Both the position numbers and the translations under genes were made by a program. From Hyphomicrobiales bacterium (lineage in GTDB: Bacteria > Pseudomonadota > Alphaproteobacteria > Rhizobiales > Aestuariivirgaceae), in contig JANYHB010000040.1 of assembly GCA_025359265.1 (NCBI GenBank), positions 1-52,888 on the forward strand: a stretch of 52,888 bases of DNA, written 5' to 3'. This document shows positions 25,567 to 35,911 of the stretch, piece after piece (position 1 is the stretch's first letter; every line of letters begins with the position of its first letter). The notes beneath the pieces were generated by a model that searched no databases, was not told where the DNA came from, and saw nothing but the letters and a program-made list of their open reading frames with translations.

Positions 25567-28527
25567 TTATGCCATCGCTTCGTCGAGAAAGGCTTTTAGT
25601 TCTTTCAGATGCCGGCTCATCAGGCCAGAGGCCGTGGCCGCAGAGGCCGACCGGCCAACATACCGCACGCGTGTATTTTTTGCCTTGATGAAATCCAGCA
25701 CCCGCTCAAGATTGGGCTGAGCAAAACTCCACGCACCCATATTCATGGGCTCTTCTTGGCACCAGATAAATTCAGCTTTTGAAAACCGCGCCAGTTCCTG
25801 CGCCAGGGCTTTGTGCGGCCATGGATAAAGTTGTTCCACGCGCATCAAATAAACATCATTCAGCCCGCGCTTCTCGCGCTCTTCATAGAGATCATAATAA
25901 ACTTTGCCGGAACACAAGACCACACGACGGACTTTGTCATCCTTCACCAGTTTTATTTTTTCGCTTTTCAAAAATTCCGCATCATCCCAAAGAATGCGGT
26001 GAAAGGTGGATTGTACGCCCATCTCATCCAACGTCGAAACCGCCCGCTTGTGGCGCAGCAAAGATTTTGGCGTCATGATGATGAGCGGTTTTCTAAATTC
26101 ACGCTTCATCTGGCGGCGCAAAATATGGAAATAATTCGCAGGCGTGGTGCAATTCGCAATTTGCATGTTGTCTTCCGCACACATCTGCAGAAAGCGTTCA
26201 AGCCGCGCGGATGAATGCTCTGGCCCTTGGCCTTCATAACCGTGTGGCAACAGACACACCAGACCAGACATGCGCAGCCACTTGCGCTCACCAGATGAGA
26301 TGAATTGATCAAAAATCACCTGCGCTCCATTGGCAAAGTCGCCAAATTGCGCCTCCCAGAGCATCAAAGCATTAGGCTCGGCGAGGGAATAGCCATATTC
26401 AAAACCCAACACTGCTTCTTCCGACAGCATGGAATTGATCACTTCAATTTTTGTGGTTTGATCTTTTATCAAGTGGTTCAGAGGGGTGTAGCGTTTCTCC
26501 GTCACTTGATCGATCAACACCGCATGGCGTTGTGAGAACGTGCCGCGCTGGACATCTTGGCCAGACAAGCGAATTTTGAGGCCATCTTTCAACAGCGTGC
26601 CAAACGCTAAAGCTTCGCCCATCGCCCAATCAATGCCCGTGCCCTCTTCGATCATTTTGCGACGTGTATCAAGAACACGCTGCAGAGTTTTATGAGGCGT
26701 GAAGGCCTTCGGAACTTTGGTTAACTTCAAACCAATGGCTTTTAATTCTTCCACTTCAACGCCGGTTTCGCCGCGCCGCGCATCATCCTGGTTTTCTGCG
26801 GTTTTCATACCGGCCCAACGGCCATCCAACCAATCCGCTTTATTGGCCTTATATCCTGAAGCCACGCCCATCGCATCATCCAACCGGCGGCGATAATCGG
26901 CTTTCATCAGATCGAATTCGCCCTCGACCAGCGTGCTTTCGGCCAACAATCTCTTGGCATAAAGGCTGGTCACTGTTTCATGGGTTGCAATGCGTTTATA
27001 CATGAGCGGTTGGGTGAAGCTTGGCTCATCCGTTTCGTTATGCCCAAAGCGGCGATAACAGAACATATCAATCACCACAGGCTTTTTGAACTCCTGCCGA
27101 AATTCCATGGCCACTTTGGCCGCAAACACCACGGCTTCTGGATCATCCCCATTCACATGAAAAATCGGCGCCTCAATCATCTTGGCAATGTCTGATGGAT
27201 AGGGCGAAGACCGTGACCACAACGGTGAAGTTGTAAAACCAATCTGATTGTTAATAATGAAATGGATGGAGCCTCCCGAGCGGTGGCCCTTTAACCCTGA
27301 CAGCCCAAAGCACTCAGCAATCACGCCCTGCCCCGCAAAGGCAGCATCACCGTGAATGAGAAGCGGCAGAACGGACGTGCGTTCGCGATCGCCACGTTGA
27401 TCTTGCTTGGCACGCGCTTTGCCCAGCACAACAGGATCAACAATTTCAAGATGTGAGGGATTGGCGGTGAGTGAAAGATGCACCGTGTTGCCATCAAATA
27501 CACGGTCTGACGAAGAGCCCAAATGATATTTCACATCGCCTGAACCTTCCACCTCATCGGGCGTGGAAGAGCCACCTTGAAACTCATGAAAGATCGCCGA
27601 GAATGGCTTGTTCATCACATTGGCAAGAACGTTCAGCCGGCCGCGATGCGCCATGCCGAGCACGATATCTTTCATGCCCAGTTGCCCACCGCGTTTGATA
27701 ATCTGTTCAAGGGCGGGAATCATGCCTTCGCCGCCATCAAGGCCGAAGCGCTTTGTGCCGGTGTATTTCACATTCAGGAATTGCTCAAAGCCCTCAGCCT
27801 CAATTAACTTGTTAAGAATGGCTTTTTTGCCTTCTTTGGTGAAAATGATTTCCTTGTTTTCACCTTCAACGCGCTGCTGAATCCACGCTTTTTGTTTGGG
27901 GTCAGTGATGTGCATGAATTCCACACCAATTGTGCCGCAATACGTTTTGCGCAGAATTTCAAGAACTTGCCGAATGGTGGCCTTCTCAAGCCCCAAAACA
28001 TGGTCGAGAAAAACTGGGCGGTCCATGTCGGCTTCGGTAAAGCCGTAAGAGGAGGGTTCAAGTTCCGGGTGTTGAACAGGCTCTTTCAAACGCAACGGAT
28101 CAAGATCAGCCGACAAGTGCCCACGCATGCGGTAGGCGCGGATCATCATCAGCGCACGGACGGAATCGAGGGTGGCGCGTTTTACGTCTTCAGCTGGCGC
28201 GGCCAATGCACCCAGGGGCGCAGGTGCCGCAACAGGTTTTGCCCCTTTCAGCAGCGTCGGCGCATGAGCTTTTTCATAAGCGGCCCAATCGCCGTCCAGC
28301 GCTGCCGTTAATTCATCATCGGCAGCAGGCGGCCAGTTTGCTTTGGCCCAACTTGGTGCGGAAGCCTTGGCCCCACCATCAACTTCCGAAAAAAATTGCC
28401 GCCAGTGGGCATCCACTGCGGCTGGGTTCTGCTTGAATGTGTTGAAAAGTTCTTCCACATATTTGGCGTTGCCGCCATAAAGAAAAGACGACTGCTCGAA
28501 TGCAGCCGTAACGTCGGTTTTATTCAT
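25567..28527 (-). CDS. odhA: 2-oxoglutarate dehydrogenase E1
   Basis: The thiamine-diphosphate subunit that decarboxylates 2-oxoglutarate, 986 residues. The N-terminal helix (SSFLYGGNAKYVEELF) is the E2-contacting arm. GMAHRGRLNVLANVMNKP, GDAAFAGQGVIAECFGLSGL and the ThDP/Mg region IHFIINNQIGFTT are present, as are FGHNETDEPSFTQP and the C-terminal WCQEEPMNMGAW. The ATG at 28527 has GGTGGTGAG directly upstream and gives the family N-terminus; a start 12 codons earlier is less likely. The gap to sucD (about 150 bases) carries a 12-base direct repeat, so an internal promoter is possible. Confidence 0.96.
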   Translation of the reverse strand: MNKTDVTAAFEQSSFLYGGNAKYVEELFNTFKQNPAAVDAHWRQFFSEVDGGAKASAPSWAKANWPPAADDELTAALDGDWAAYEKAHAPTLLKGAKPVAAPAPLGALAAPAEDVKRATLDSVRALMMIRAYRMRGHLSADLDPLRLKEPVQHPELEPSSYGFTEADMDRPVFLDHVLGLEKATIRQVLEILRKTYCGTIGVEFMHITDPKQKAWIQQRVEGENKEIIFTKEGKKAILNKLIEAEGFEQFLNVKYTGTKRFGLDGGEGMIPALEQIIKRGGQLGMKDIVLGMAHRGRLNVLANVMNKPFSAIFHEFQGGSSTPDEVEGSGDVKYHLGSSSDRVFDGNTVHLSLTANPSHLEIVDPVVLGKARAKQDQRGDRERTSVLPLLIHGDAAFAGQGVIAECFGLSGLKGHRSGGSIHFIINNQIGFTTSPLWSRSSPYPSDIAKMIEAPIFHVNGDDPEAVVFAAKVAMEFRQEFKKPVVIDMFCYRRFGHNETDEPSFTQPLMYKRIATHETVTSLYAKRLLAESTLVEGEFDLMKADYRRRLDDAMGVASGYKANKADWLDGRWAGMKTAENQDDARRGETGVEVEELKAIGLKLTKVPKAFTPHKTLQRVLDTRRKMIEEGTGIDWAMGEALAFGTLLKDGLKIRLSGQDVQRGTFSQRHAVLIDQVTEKRYTPLNHLIKDQTTKIEVINSMLSEEAVLGFEYGYSLAEPNALMLWEAQFGDFANGAQVIFDQFISSGERKWLRMSGLVCLLPHGYEGQGPEHSSARLERFLQMCAEDNMQIANCTTPANYFHILRRQMKREFRKPLIIMTPKSLLRHKRAVSTLDEMGVQSTFHRILWDDAEFLKSEKIKLVKDDKVRRVVLCSGKVYYDLYEEREKRGLNDVYLMRVEQLYPWPHKALAQELARFSKAEFIWCQEEPMNMGAWSFAQPNLERVLDFIKAKNTRVRYVGRSASAATASGLMSRHLKELKAFLDEAMA

Positions 28528-28674
28528 CTCACCACCATCGTTCAGCGCCAGCCTCTGGCACAATCGCCAGCTTGCCGGTCAGGCACAATCGCCCGTGTAA
28601 ACCCAATGTCTGTCCGCTTTGGGGCAAAACCCCACAGCACTCGCTATATAGGCACTAATAAATTAACAATCCAT

Positions 28675-29556
28675 TCACTTTTGCTTCTTCAATTTTTTGA
28701 GCAGCGTTTCACCCAAGGCAGCGGGTGAATTTGAGATCGCGATTCCTGCCCGCTTCATGGCATCCACCTTGGAACCTGCGTCACCCTTGCCGCCGGAAAT
28801 GATGGCACCGGCATGGCCCATGCGGCGGCCGGGAGGGGCAGTTACCCCAGCGATAAAGCCAGCCATGGGCTTCTTCACTTTGTTCTTGCGCAGGAACTCA
28901 GCGGCTTCTTCCTCAGCAGAGCCACCGATTTCGCCAATCATGATGATCGACTTGGTCTTAGGGTCAGCCAGGAACATTTCCAGCACGTCAATGAATTCTG
29001 TGCCCTTCACCGGGTCTCCGCCGATGCCCACAGCCGTGGTCTGGCCAAGCCCTGCATTGGTGGTTTGGAACACCGCTTCATAAGTCAGCGTGCCAGAGCG
29101 CGAGACAATGCCGACTGAACCTTTTTTGAAAATATTGCCGGGCATGATGCCGATCTTGCATTCACCGGGGGTGAGAACGCCCGGGCAGTTCGGCCCGATC
29201 AGGCGCGACTTGGAACCCGACAGTGCCCGCTTCACGCGGATCATATCCAAAACGGGAATGCCTTCAGTGATGCACACAATGAGCGGCACCTCAGCGTCAA
29301 TGGCCTCAATAATCGCATCCGCCGCAAAGGGCGGTGGCACATAAATCACCGAAGCATCGGCCCCGGTTTTCTCCCTTGCGGCATGGACAGTGTCAAACAC
29401 CGGCAATCCGAGGTGCCTGCTGCCACCCTTGCCCGGCGTAACCCCGCCCACCATCTGCGTGCCATAAGCAATGGCAGATTGCGAATGAAAGGTGCCCGCT
29501 TCGCCAGTAAAGCCCTGGCAGATCACGCGTGTTTTCTTGTTAACGAGAATGGACAT
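28675..29556 (-). CDS. sucD: Succinyl-CoA synthetase alpha subunit
   Basis: The CoA-binding subunit that carries the phospho-histidine, converting succinyl-CoA to succinate with nucleotide triphosphate formation. The CoA loop is [14 protein letters not shown], the central part has [20 protein letters not shown], and the active-site His is in [20 protein letters not shown] (about residue 247). Length 293 is usual. It would normally follow sucC at once, but here a cupin gene of 125 codons stands between them. Confidence 0.96.
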   Translation of the reverse strand: MSILVNKKTRVICQGFTGEAGTFHSQSAIAYGTQMVGGVTPGKGGSRHLGLPVFDTVHAAREKTGADASVIYVPPPFAADAIIEAIDAEVPLIVCITEGIPVLDMIRVKRALSGSKSRLIGPNCPGVLTPGECKIGIMPGNIFKKGSVGIVSRSGTLTYEAVFQTTNAGLGQTTAVGIGGDPVKGTEFIDVLEMFLADPKTKSIIMIGEIGGSAEEEAAEFLRKNKVKKPMAGFIAGVTAPPGRRMGHAGAIISGGKGDAGSKVDAMKRAGIAISNSPAALGETLLKKLKKQK

Positions 29557-29565
29557 GGCAGGCTC

Positions 29566-29940
29566 CTAAACGAGACGCTTGAGGTGATTGACCGTCAAAG
29601 CGCTGCTGGCATCGCCGGTATTAAGAGTGGACGCTGGTTCAAACATAATAACGACCGGCTGTAACGTAATGGAGCGTGGACGGTGCTCGGTTCCGCGCGG
29701 CACCAGAAGAAAATCACCTTCACCAAGTTCGATTGCGCCGTCGCGAAAATCAATGACGATACGGCCCCGCATGACGAGAAAAGCTTCATCCTCGTTGGGA
29801 TGAGAATGCCAATCGAAGACATCACCAAACTTGGCAACCTTGACCTGAGACTCGTTGACGTCTCCCACAATATGCGGGTCAAAAACATTCATGACCTGTT
29901 GATCAACCGATGCGAGGATATTGATTTTGGAAGGCATCAT
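29566..29940 (-). CDS. Small cupin-domain protein between sucC and sucD
   Basis: A single-domain cupin of about 124 residues. Motif 1 is [16 protein letters not shown] and motif 2 is [16 protein letters not shown], which give the His-His-Glu-His metal site. It resembles the small cupins annotated as mannose-6-phosphate-isomerase-like. The start codon overlaps the sucC stop (TGATG) and AAGGA lies nine bases upstream, so it is coupled to sucC; sucD follows nine bases after its stop. The function is unknown. Its place inside the succinyl-CoA synthetase gene pair is the odd point. A GTG or a second ATG within two codons are alternative starts. Confidence 0.85.
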   Translation of the reverse strand: MMPSKINILASVDQQVMNVFDPHIVGDVNESQVKVAKFGDVFDWHSHPNEDEAFLVMRGRIVIDFRDGAIELGEGDFLLVPRGTEHRPRSITLQPVVIMFEPASTLNTGDASSALTVNHLKRLV

Positions 29941-31109
29941 CACGCCGCGTCCTTCACAGCTTTGACAATCTTCTTGGCAGCATCGCTTAAATCATCAGCT
30001 GACAAAACATTCAGCCCCGATTTGCGGATGATGTCTTTGCCCAGTTCCACATTGGTGCCTTCCAGGCGCACCACCAGCGGAACCTTAAGCCCCACATCTT
30101 TCACCGCCGCCACAACGCCTTCTGCAATCACATCGCATTTCATGATGCCGCCGAAGATGTTGACGAGAATGCCCTTCACTTTCGGATCAGCGGTGATGAT
30201 CTTGAACGCTGCCGTTACCTTTTCCTTGGTCGCACCGCCGCCCACGTCCAAGAAATTCGCAGGCTCCGCGCCATAAAGCTTGATGATGTCCATCGTGGCC
30301 ATGGCAAGGCCAGCACCGTTCACCATGCAGCCAATGGAACCATCCAGCGCCACATAAGACAGATCAAACTTCGAGGCTTCGATTTCCTTGGGGTCTTCTT
30401 CAGTGAGATCGCGCAGTGCCACAATTTCCGGGTGCCGCATCAGTGCATTATCATCAAAATTCACTTTCGCATCAAGACACACAAGTGCGTTGTCTTTGGT
30501 CACAACCAGTGGGTTGATTTCGAGAAGGCTCATATCCTTTTCGGTAAAAGCCTTATAAAGCCCAGCCATCATTTTATTGCACTGCTTGGCAAGATCACCT
30601 TCCAGCTTCAGCGCCGCAGCAATACGACGCCCCACATAAGGCTGATATCCAGCGGCTGGGTCTACATGCACAGTGATGATCTTGTCTGGCGTTCTATGCG
30701 CCACTTCTTCAATGTCCATGCCGCCTTCGGTGGAAACGATAAAGGCGATGCGCGAATATGCGCGGTCAACCAACATTGAAACATAAAGCTCGCGCGCGAT
30801 GGCCGTGCCTTCTTCGATGTAAAGACGCTGCACCACTTTGCCAGCGGGGCCGGTTTGATGCGTAACCAACGTCATGCCCAACATGCGCGCGGCTTCGGCT
30901 TTCACATCAGCCACCGATTTTACCACCTTCACACCGCCGCCTTTGCCGCGGCCGCCCGCGTGGATTTGTGCCTTCACCACCCACACCGGGCCGGGTTGCG
31001 CTTCGGCGGCTTTCACCGCTTCATCAACCGTGAAGGCGGGTGAGCCCTTGCCCGTGGTCACACCATATTGGCGCAAAACTTCCTTGGCTTGATATTCGTG
31101 AATGTTCAT
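29940..31109 (-). CDS. sucC: Succinyl-CoA synthetase beta subunit (ADP-forming type)
   Basis: The ATP-grasp subunit that binds nucleotide and succinate. [17 protein letters not shown] is the conserved N-terminus, [17 protein letters not shown] is the ATP-grasp loop, [21 protein letters not shown] holds the Mg ligands, and [15 protein letters not shown] and [15 protein letters not shown] are in the C-terminal flavodoxin-like domain. The ATG at 31109 gives 389 residues; a start two codons earlier is possible but has a worse ribosome-site distance. It is separated from mdh by a large palindromic element. Confidence 0.96.
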   Translation of the reverse strand: MNIHEYQAKEVLRQYGVTTGKGSPAFTVDEAVKAAEAQPGPVWVVKAQIHAGGRGKGGGVKVVKSVADVKAEAARMLGMTLVTHQTGPAGKVVQRLYIEEGTAIARELYVSMLVDRAYSRIAFIVSTEGGMDIEEVAHRTPDKIITVHVDPAAGYQPYVGRRIAAALKLEGDLAKQCNKMMAGLYKAFTEKDMSLLEINPLVVTKDNALVCLDAKVNFDDNALMRHPEIVALRDLTEEDPKEIEASKFDLSYVALDGSIGCMVNGAGLAMATMDIIKLYGAEPANFLDVGGGATKEKVTAAFKIITADPKVKGILVNIFGGIMKCDVIAEGVVAAVKDVGLKVPLVVRLEGTNVELGKDIIRKSGLNVLSADDLSDAAKKIVKAVKDAA

Positions 31110-31132
31110 TCTCAACCTCTTCGTTCAAACTT

Positions 31133-31260
31133 CCCTCTCCCCGTGCGGGAGAAGGTGGCGCAAAGCGCCGGATGGGGGGTCGCTCCGGCTTGAAACTTTT
31201 TGGTTCAGAGCGACCCCCCACCCGCCCTGTCGGGCACCCTCTCCCGCAAAGGGAGAGGGG
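31133..31260. repeat. Large palindromic intergenic element between mdh and sucC
   Basis: About 128 bases form an imperfect inverted repeat. GGGGGGTCGCTC (31174-31185) is matched perfectly by GAGCGACCCCCC (31208-31219). The outer arms are CCCTCTCCC and GGGAGAGGG. Each arm also holds local hairpins, such as GGCGCAAAGCGCC and GCCCTGTCGGGC. Elements of this look are dispersed in many Hyphomicrobiales genomes. In the operon transcript it would fold strongly and may stabilise or attenuate the mRNA between mdh and sucC. Confidence 0.85.
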
Positions 31261-31272
31261 GAATGCTTGTGA

Positions 31273-32235
<963 letters not shown>

Positions 32236-32306
32236 TTAACACCTCTGTTGCACTGCAATAAATCGCGGCTTGCTTAGACCTGATAGGCAAGCGCTTCAAT
32301 AGTCAT

Positions 32307-33347
32307 TTAATGAGTAACGCCCTTCAACCACCAACTCTGCGATTGCATTTCATGCAAGCGGGAGGCCGTTCTTAGAAATTCAGCCTTGTATGGGCCTGTG
32401 GTATAGAGAGCTTCTGGGGCACCTGCAGCAGAGATGATCAACTTCGTTCCCGCATCATAAAAAGTGTCGATCATCAGAACAAAGCGTTTCGCCTCATTGC
32501 GCTCCGATGCCTTGAGCACCCGCACGTGATCAATAAATACCGTGTTGAAGTTGGCCGCAATGGCCAAATAGTCAGGTGCAGCAAGGGGCTTTTCGACCAG
32601 ATCTGAAAAATTAAATCTCGAACAAGAATGCGCTGCCCGCGGCACCAGAAGCTTGCGGCCCATAAGAGGCAATGCGACCTGCTTGCCAACTTCCCCGTCG
32701 GCTAGCATATCCCACAGCCGATCAAGGGCCAGATCAGCGGCAACCCCCAACGGGGCCACATAAGTGTCATGCGCCGCCAATCGGCCCAACCTGTAATCGG
32801 GGCCATCAGCCAACTGCACCACGTCCAAAGAACTGTTTAACGTGTCGACGAAGGGCAGAAATAATTGGCGGTTTAAACCGTCTTTGTAGAGTTCATCCGG
32901 CGGCTGGTTGGAGGTGGTTACAATCACCAGGCCTCTGCCCAGCAAAGCTTTGAACAAACGCCCTAAAATCATGGCGTCGGCAATGTCTGACACTTGCATT
33001 TCATCAAGGCACAGCAATTTGGTCTTGGCCAAAATGCCATCGGCAATATCGCCAATGACATCATCAGATTTATGCACCGACCGCGCCGCATGAACCTCTT
33101 GCATGAAGCCATGAAAGTGGATGCGACGCTTTGGCAAATCCGGCGCCTTGGCGAAAAAATTATCCATCAACATGGTTTTGCCGCGACCAACACTGCCCCA
33201 GATATAGATACCCTTGATATTCGCTGGCGCGGCAGCAAAAAAGCGCTTCAGAAAACTTGATTTCTTGTCTCGCAATCGAGCGCCCAGCGCGTTCAACTTT
33301 TCAGCAACGTGCTTCTGCGCCGCATCAAGTTCGATGACAACACTCAA
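32307..33347 (-). CDS. zapE: Cell division protein ZapE (AFG1-like ATPase)
   Basis: A 346-residue AAA-like P-loop ATPase. Walker A is IWGSVGRGKTMLMDNFF and Walker B is LLCLDEMQVSDIADAMIL, with VTTSNQPPDELYKDGLNR as the sensor region. In E. coli ZapE acts on FtsZ rings; mitochondrial AFG1/LACE1 is the eukaryotic relative. Its start overlaps the stop of the M50 protease fusion gene by four bases, so the two are co-translated. Linkage of zapE with mdh and sucCD is common in alphaproteobacteria. Confidence 0.93.
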   Translation of the reverse strand: MSVVIELDAAQKHVAEKLNALGARLRDKKSSFLKRFFAAAPANIKGIYIWGSVGRGKTMLMDNFFAKAPDLPKRRIHFHGFMQEVHAARSVHKSDDVIGDIADGILAKTKLLCLDEMQVSDIADAMILGRLFKALLGRGLVIVTTSNQPPDELYKDGLNRQLFLPFVDTLNSSLDVVQLADGPDYRLGRLAAHDTYVAPLGVAADLALDRLWDMLADGEVGKQVALPLMGRKLLVPRAAHSCSRFNFSDLVEKPLAAPDYLAIAANFNTVFIDHVRVLKASERNEAKRFVLMIDTFYDAGTKLIISAAGAPEALYTTGPYKAEFLRTASRLHEMQSQSWWLKGVTH

Positions 33348-34567
33348 AGTTTCATTTGATCCAGAAATTGAAACAGCATGGTATAATGCGCGAAGAAAAT
33401 CACAACATAGCCGAAAAAGAAAATCGAAACTTGCAGACTGGTGAGCGGCGTTAGCCCCACATCAATCTTGCGTGGTTTGAGATTTCCAAGAACCGCAAAG
33501 CCACCAAATATCACCAGTGAAATTTGCTCGACATAAAGCCCCACGCCAACCATCACCAAACCCAAAGCCATTAATGCCAGCGATGCACGCTGGCCAATCA
33601 ACTTGGTTAAAACTGATCGCAAAGCCACACCACCATCCAAAGGTTCCGTGGGCAACAAATTAAAGAGGTTAAGCCCGGCAGTCACCACGCCAATCACGAC
33701 GAAAAGCATTGCCGCCGGCGCATGAAACGTGCTGGCCAAAGTACAAATGATCAGCAGCAAACAGGAAAACCCCGGCCCCATTAAAGCTGCAAAAACACTT
33801 TGGGCCTGCGTCTCATAATGCATGCGCGGAACGGCTATGGCACCCAGAAACGGCAAAAACACAATACGCCCCCAGGGCTGGCCAATCAGGCGAAAAGCCA
33901 GCAGATGGCCAAACTCATGCACCAAAAGCGCAAACACCAACACCAAGGCCACGGGCATGCCCAAAGACAGTCCAAAAGCGAGAATGGTGAATATTCCAGT
34001 GATGATGGCAACACCCGCGCTAATTAATCGTTGCGCCGTTTCGTTGGGTTTGCCGGTTTCGGCCAAAGCCTTCATGCAGTATGCACCGCCCCACAAATCA
34101 GCCCGCGCCAAAAGTTGTGCCAGAAGGGCGCGGGAGCCCCAAACATAGCTCGTCTTCAGCCGGGTGCCTTTTGCTTCGCTTACCAGCTCATAGCTTATTT
34201 TCAAAAGCTCATTTCTTTCGGATTTGCCTTCAAGCCCGTGGCGCAGCAACACCAGCTTGCGCTCTGCTTCGCTTTCAGCAACGCGAAACGCGGCAACAAA
34301 CGCCCGTGAGGTTCCATTAGGCATTGCTGCTGCCCATGTCACCTCATAGGTTTGGCTGGCCGCATCCAGCAGGCGCGTGCTCATGCGCACCCGCCCGAAC
34401 AGATCAACCTTGCCGTCATAGGGCCTAATCAATTCCCAAACCCGTGAGGCGGGGGCCCCAATCAGCAACGAGGCCGTGGGCTTCACCCGCGCCCGCAAGG
34501 TCAAAAGCGCCAATAAGAGGAATGCCAACGGAACTTCCCAGCCGGCATGTTGGAACAAATCAAACAT
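33344..34567 (-). CDS. SRPBCC domain fused to an M50 (site-2) metalloprotease
   Basis: A 407-residue membrane protein. One helix (VPLAFLLLALLTL) starts the chain. Residues about 25-165 look like an SRPBCC/START-like ligand-binding domain (LLIGAPASRVWELIRPYDG, then YEVTWAAAMPNGTSRAF and GTRLKTSYVWGS). A multi-helix M50 protease core follows, with zinc motif LLVHEFGHLLAF and the second metal motif NLLPTEPLDGG. Both metal motifs are intact, so activity is likely. The ATG at 34567 is chosen because AAGG lies six bases before it. It is translationally coupled to zapE. The substrate and ligand are unknown. Confidence 0.8.
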   Translation of the reverse strand: MFDLFQHAGWEVPLAFLLLALLTLRARVKPTASLLIGAPASRVWELIRPYDGKVDLFGRVRMSTRLLDAASQTYEVTWAAAMPNGTSRAFVAAFRVAESEAERKLVLLRHGLEGKSERNELLKISYELVSEAKGTRLKTSYVWGSRALLAQLLARADLWGGAYCMKALAETGKPNETAQRLISAGVAIITGIFTILAFGLSLGMPVALVLVFALLVHEFGHLLAFRLIGQPWGRIVFLPFLGAIAVPRMHYETQAQSVFAALMGPGFSCLLLIICTLASTFHAPAAMLFVVIGVVTAGLNLFNLLPTEPLDGGVALRSVLTKLIGQRASLALMALGLVMVGVGLYVEQISLVIFGGFAVLGNLKPRKIDVGLTPLTSLQVSIFFFGYVVIFFAHYTMLFQFLDQMKL

Positions 34568-34646
34568 CTTCATCCTTGTACTGAACAACTGAAACTAGCG
34601 GATGATGAGTTAAGAAGCACCGAAAATAGCTGGGTGTTGATAGCTG

Positions 34647-35051
34647 TCAATAAAGCGCAACATTCAAATGCTCTTCCGCCTGTTCTCGCCAAGCCAACTG
34701 GCAAAACCGCGACGCCTGCGCCATATCCAAGCCTTTTTGATGCACCGCCAAAAGAAAGAAAGCGGTGATATCGCCGCCTAAAGTTTCCATATCCAAATTG
34801 TCTTCATCATTGAGCGCGGTGGTGATGCGGTTCGCGGCGCAAGCCATCAAGGCATCGGCCTTCTTGCGTCCAAGGGCACAGGTAGAGCGCCAGCTTTCCA
34901 CCAAGTCGCTGCGTTTCAGCTCCACCACAACGTCTTCTTCAAGAACCAAAGGAATGTTGCCGCGCTTGCGAATATCACGCACCGGAGAAGCGCCCGTGGC
35001 GGTGACGGGGCAAGAAAGAATAAAACCATCGCCAGAAAACGCAGAACGCAT
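34647..35051 (-). CDS. Protein of unknown function, 134 residues
   Basis: No family is recognised. The N-terminal third is strand-like (AFSGDGFILSCPVTATGA) and the middle VLEEDVVVELKRSDLVESW is charged. The C-terminal half looks helical, with two Cys (LMACAANRI, SRFCQLAW). There is no signal peptide or membrane segment. GAGG lies about nine bases before the ATG. It has its own space between iolB and the M50 gene on the same strand, with gaps of about 60-80 bases each side. Codon use looks like that of its neighbours, so it is probably a real gene. Confidence 0.6.
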   Translation of the reverse strand: MRSAFSGDGFILSCPVTATGASPVRDIRKRGNIPLVLEEDVVVELKRSDLVESWRSTCALGRKKADALMACAANRITTALNDEDNLDMETLGGDITAFFLLAVHQKGLDMAQASRFCQLAWREQAEEHLNVALY

Positions 35052-35113
35052 GACGAGACCTCACAAACAGAATCCCATCATGCGCTTGGTTAATGAGGAT
35101 TTGGTTAAGTTGC

Positions 35114-35911
35114 CTAAGGTTTCAGCAACCACTCATGTTCTTTGGCATTGTTGAACTTCCACACCCGCTGCGGCCCGGCCATCACATTCAAATAATAAAG
35201 ATCATACCCATGAATGGTGGCAACGGGATGATAGCCTTTCGGCACCATCACCACATCGCCATCTTCCACTGCCATGGCCTCATCCAACCTGCGATCATCG
35301 GTATAAACGCGTTGAAAGGCAAAACCCTGCGGCGGGTTCAGGCGGTGATAGTAAGTTTCCTCAAGCAAGCTTTCATGTGGCAGATTATTTTTGTCATGCT
35401 TATGCGATGGATAAGAAGACGTGCAGCCATTGGGTGTGATTACCTCAACCACCAGCAAGCTTTCTGCCGAACCATCCCACTCCGGCATGATATTCGTGAC
35501 ATGGCGCGTATTGCATCCCTTGCCGCGGGTTTCAATGGTGAGCGTCGCCGGATCGATGATTTTGATTAGCATCGTGCCTTTGGCGGGCGCTGTGCACACA
35601 TTGATCACAAGGTCGCTCTCAGCCTTCACCACCCACTTGGTTTTGGGAGGAATGTAAATGCTCCACGGCTTGCCTTCAAACACACTCATGCGTTCGCCGA
35701 GAACGCCGATGTCTTTACCCTCAACAGTCACACGGCCTTTGCCCGTCAAAAACACAATGCAAGTCTCGCGCTTGGCCTCAAACCCCTTGGCAATTTTGCC
35801 CGGCGCCAATTTCCAAACTTCATGGCCCACATATTTCCACTTGGCCGATTTCAGCGTGACGTCGATCACTTTGCCCGTTTTCTTTTTCGCTTTGATTAAA
35901 AGTTTTGGCAT
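35114..35911 (-). CDS. iolB: 5-deoxy-glucuronate isomerase
   Basis: A cupin-type isomerase of the myo-inositol pathway, converting 5-deoxy-glucuronate to 5-dehydro-2-deoxygluconate, which is the IolC substrate. The bicupin fold is visible: SVFEGKPWSIYIPPKTKW in the first half, and SYPSHKHDKNNLPHESLLEETYYHRL and VMVPKGYHPVATIHGY in the second, with the His and Glu metal ligands. Length 265 is typical. The ATG follows the iolC stop with no gap (TAAATG). The other iol genes are outside the window. Confidence 0.93.
   Translation of the reverse strand: MPKLLIKAKKKTGKVIDVTLKSAKWKYVGHEVWKLAPGKIAKGFEAKRETCIVFLTGKGRVTVEGKDIGVLGERMSVFEGKPWSIYIPPKTKWVVKAESDLVINVCTAPAKGTMLIKIIDPATLTIETRGKGCNTRHVTNIMPEWDGSAESLLVVEVITPNGCTSSYPSHKHDKNNLPHESLLEETYYHRLNPPQGFAFQRVYTDDRRLDEAMAVEDGDVVMVPKGYHPVATIHGYDLYYLNVMAGPQRVWKFNNAKEHEWLLKP

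Noticed and set aside
24815-25720. Open frame of 301 codons on the plus strand across odhB and the end of odhA
   Set aside because: It spans two real genes in antisense, and the Ala/Ser/Thr-rich translation mirrors the Ala/Pro linkers of the E2 subunit.
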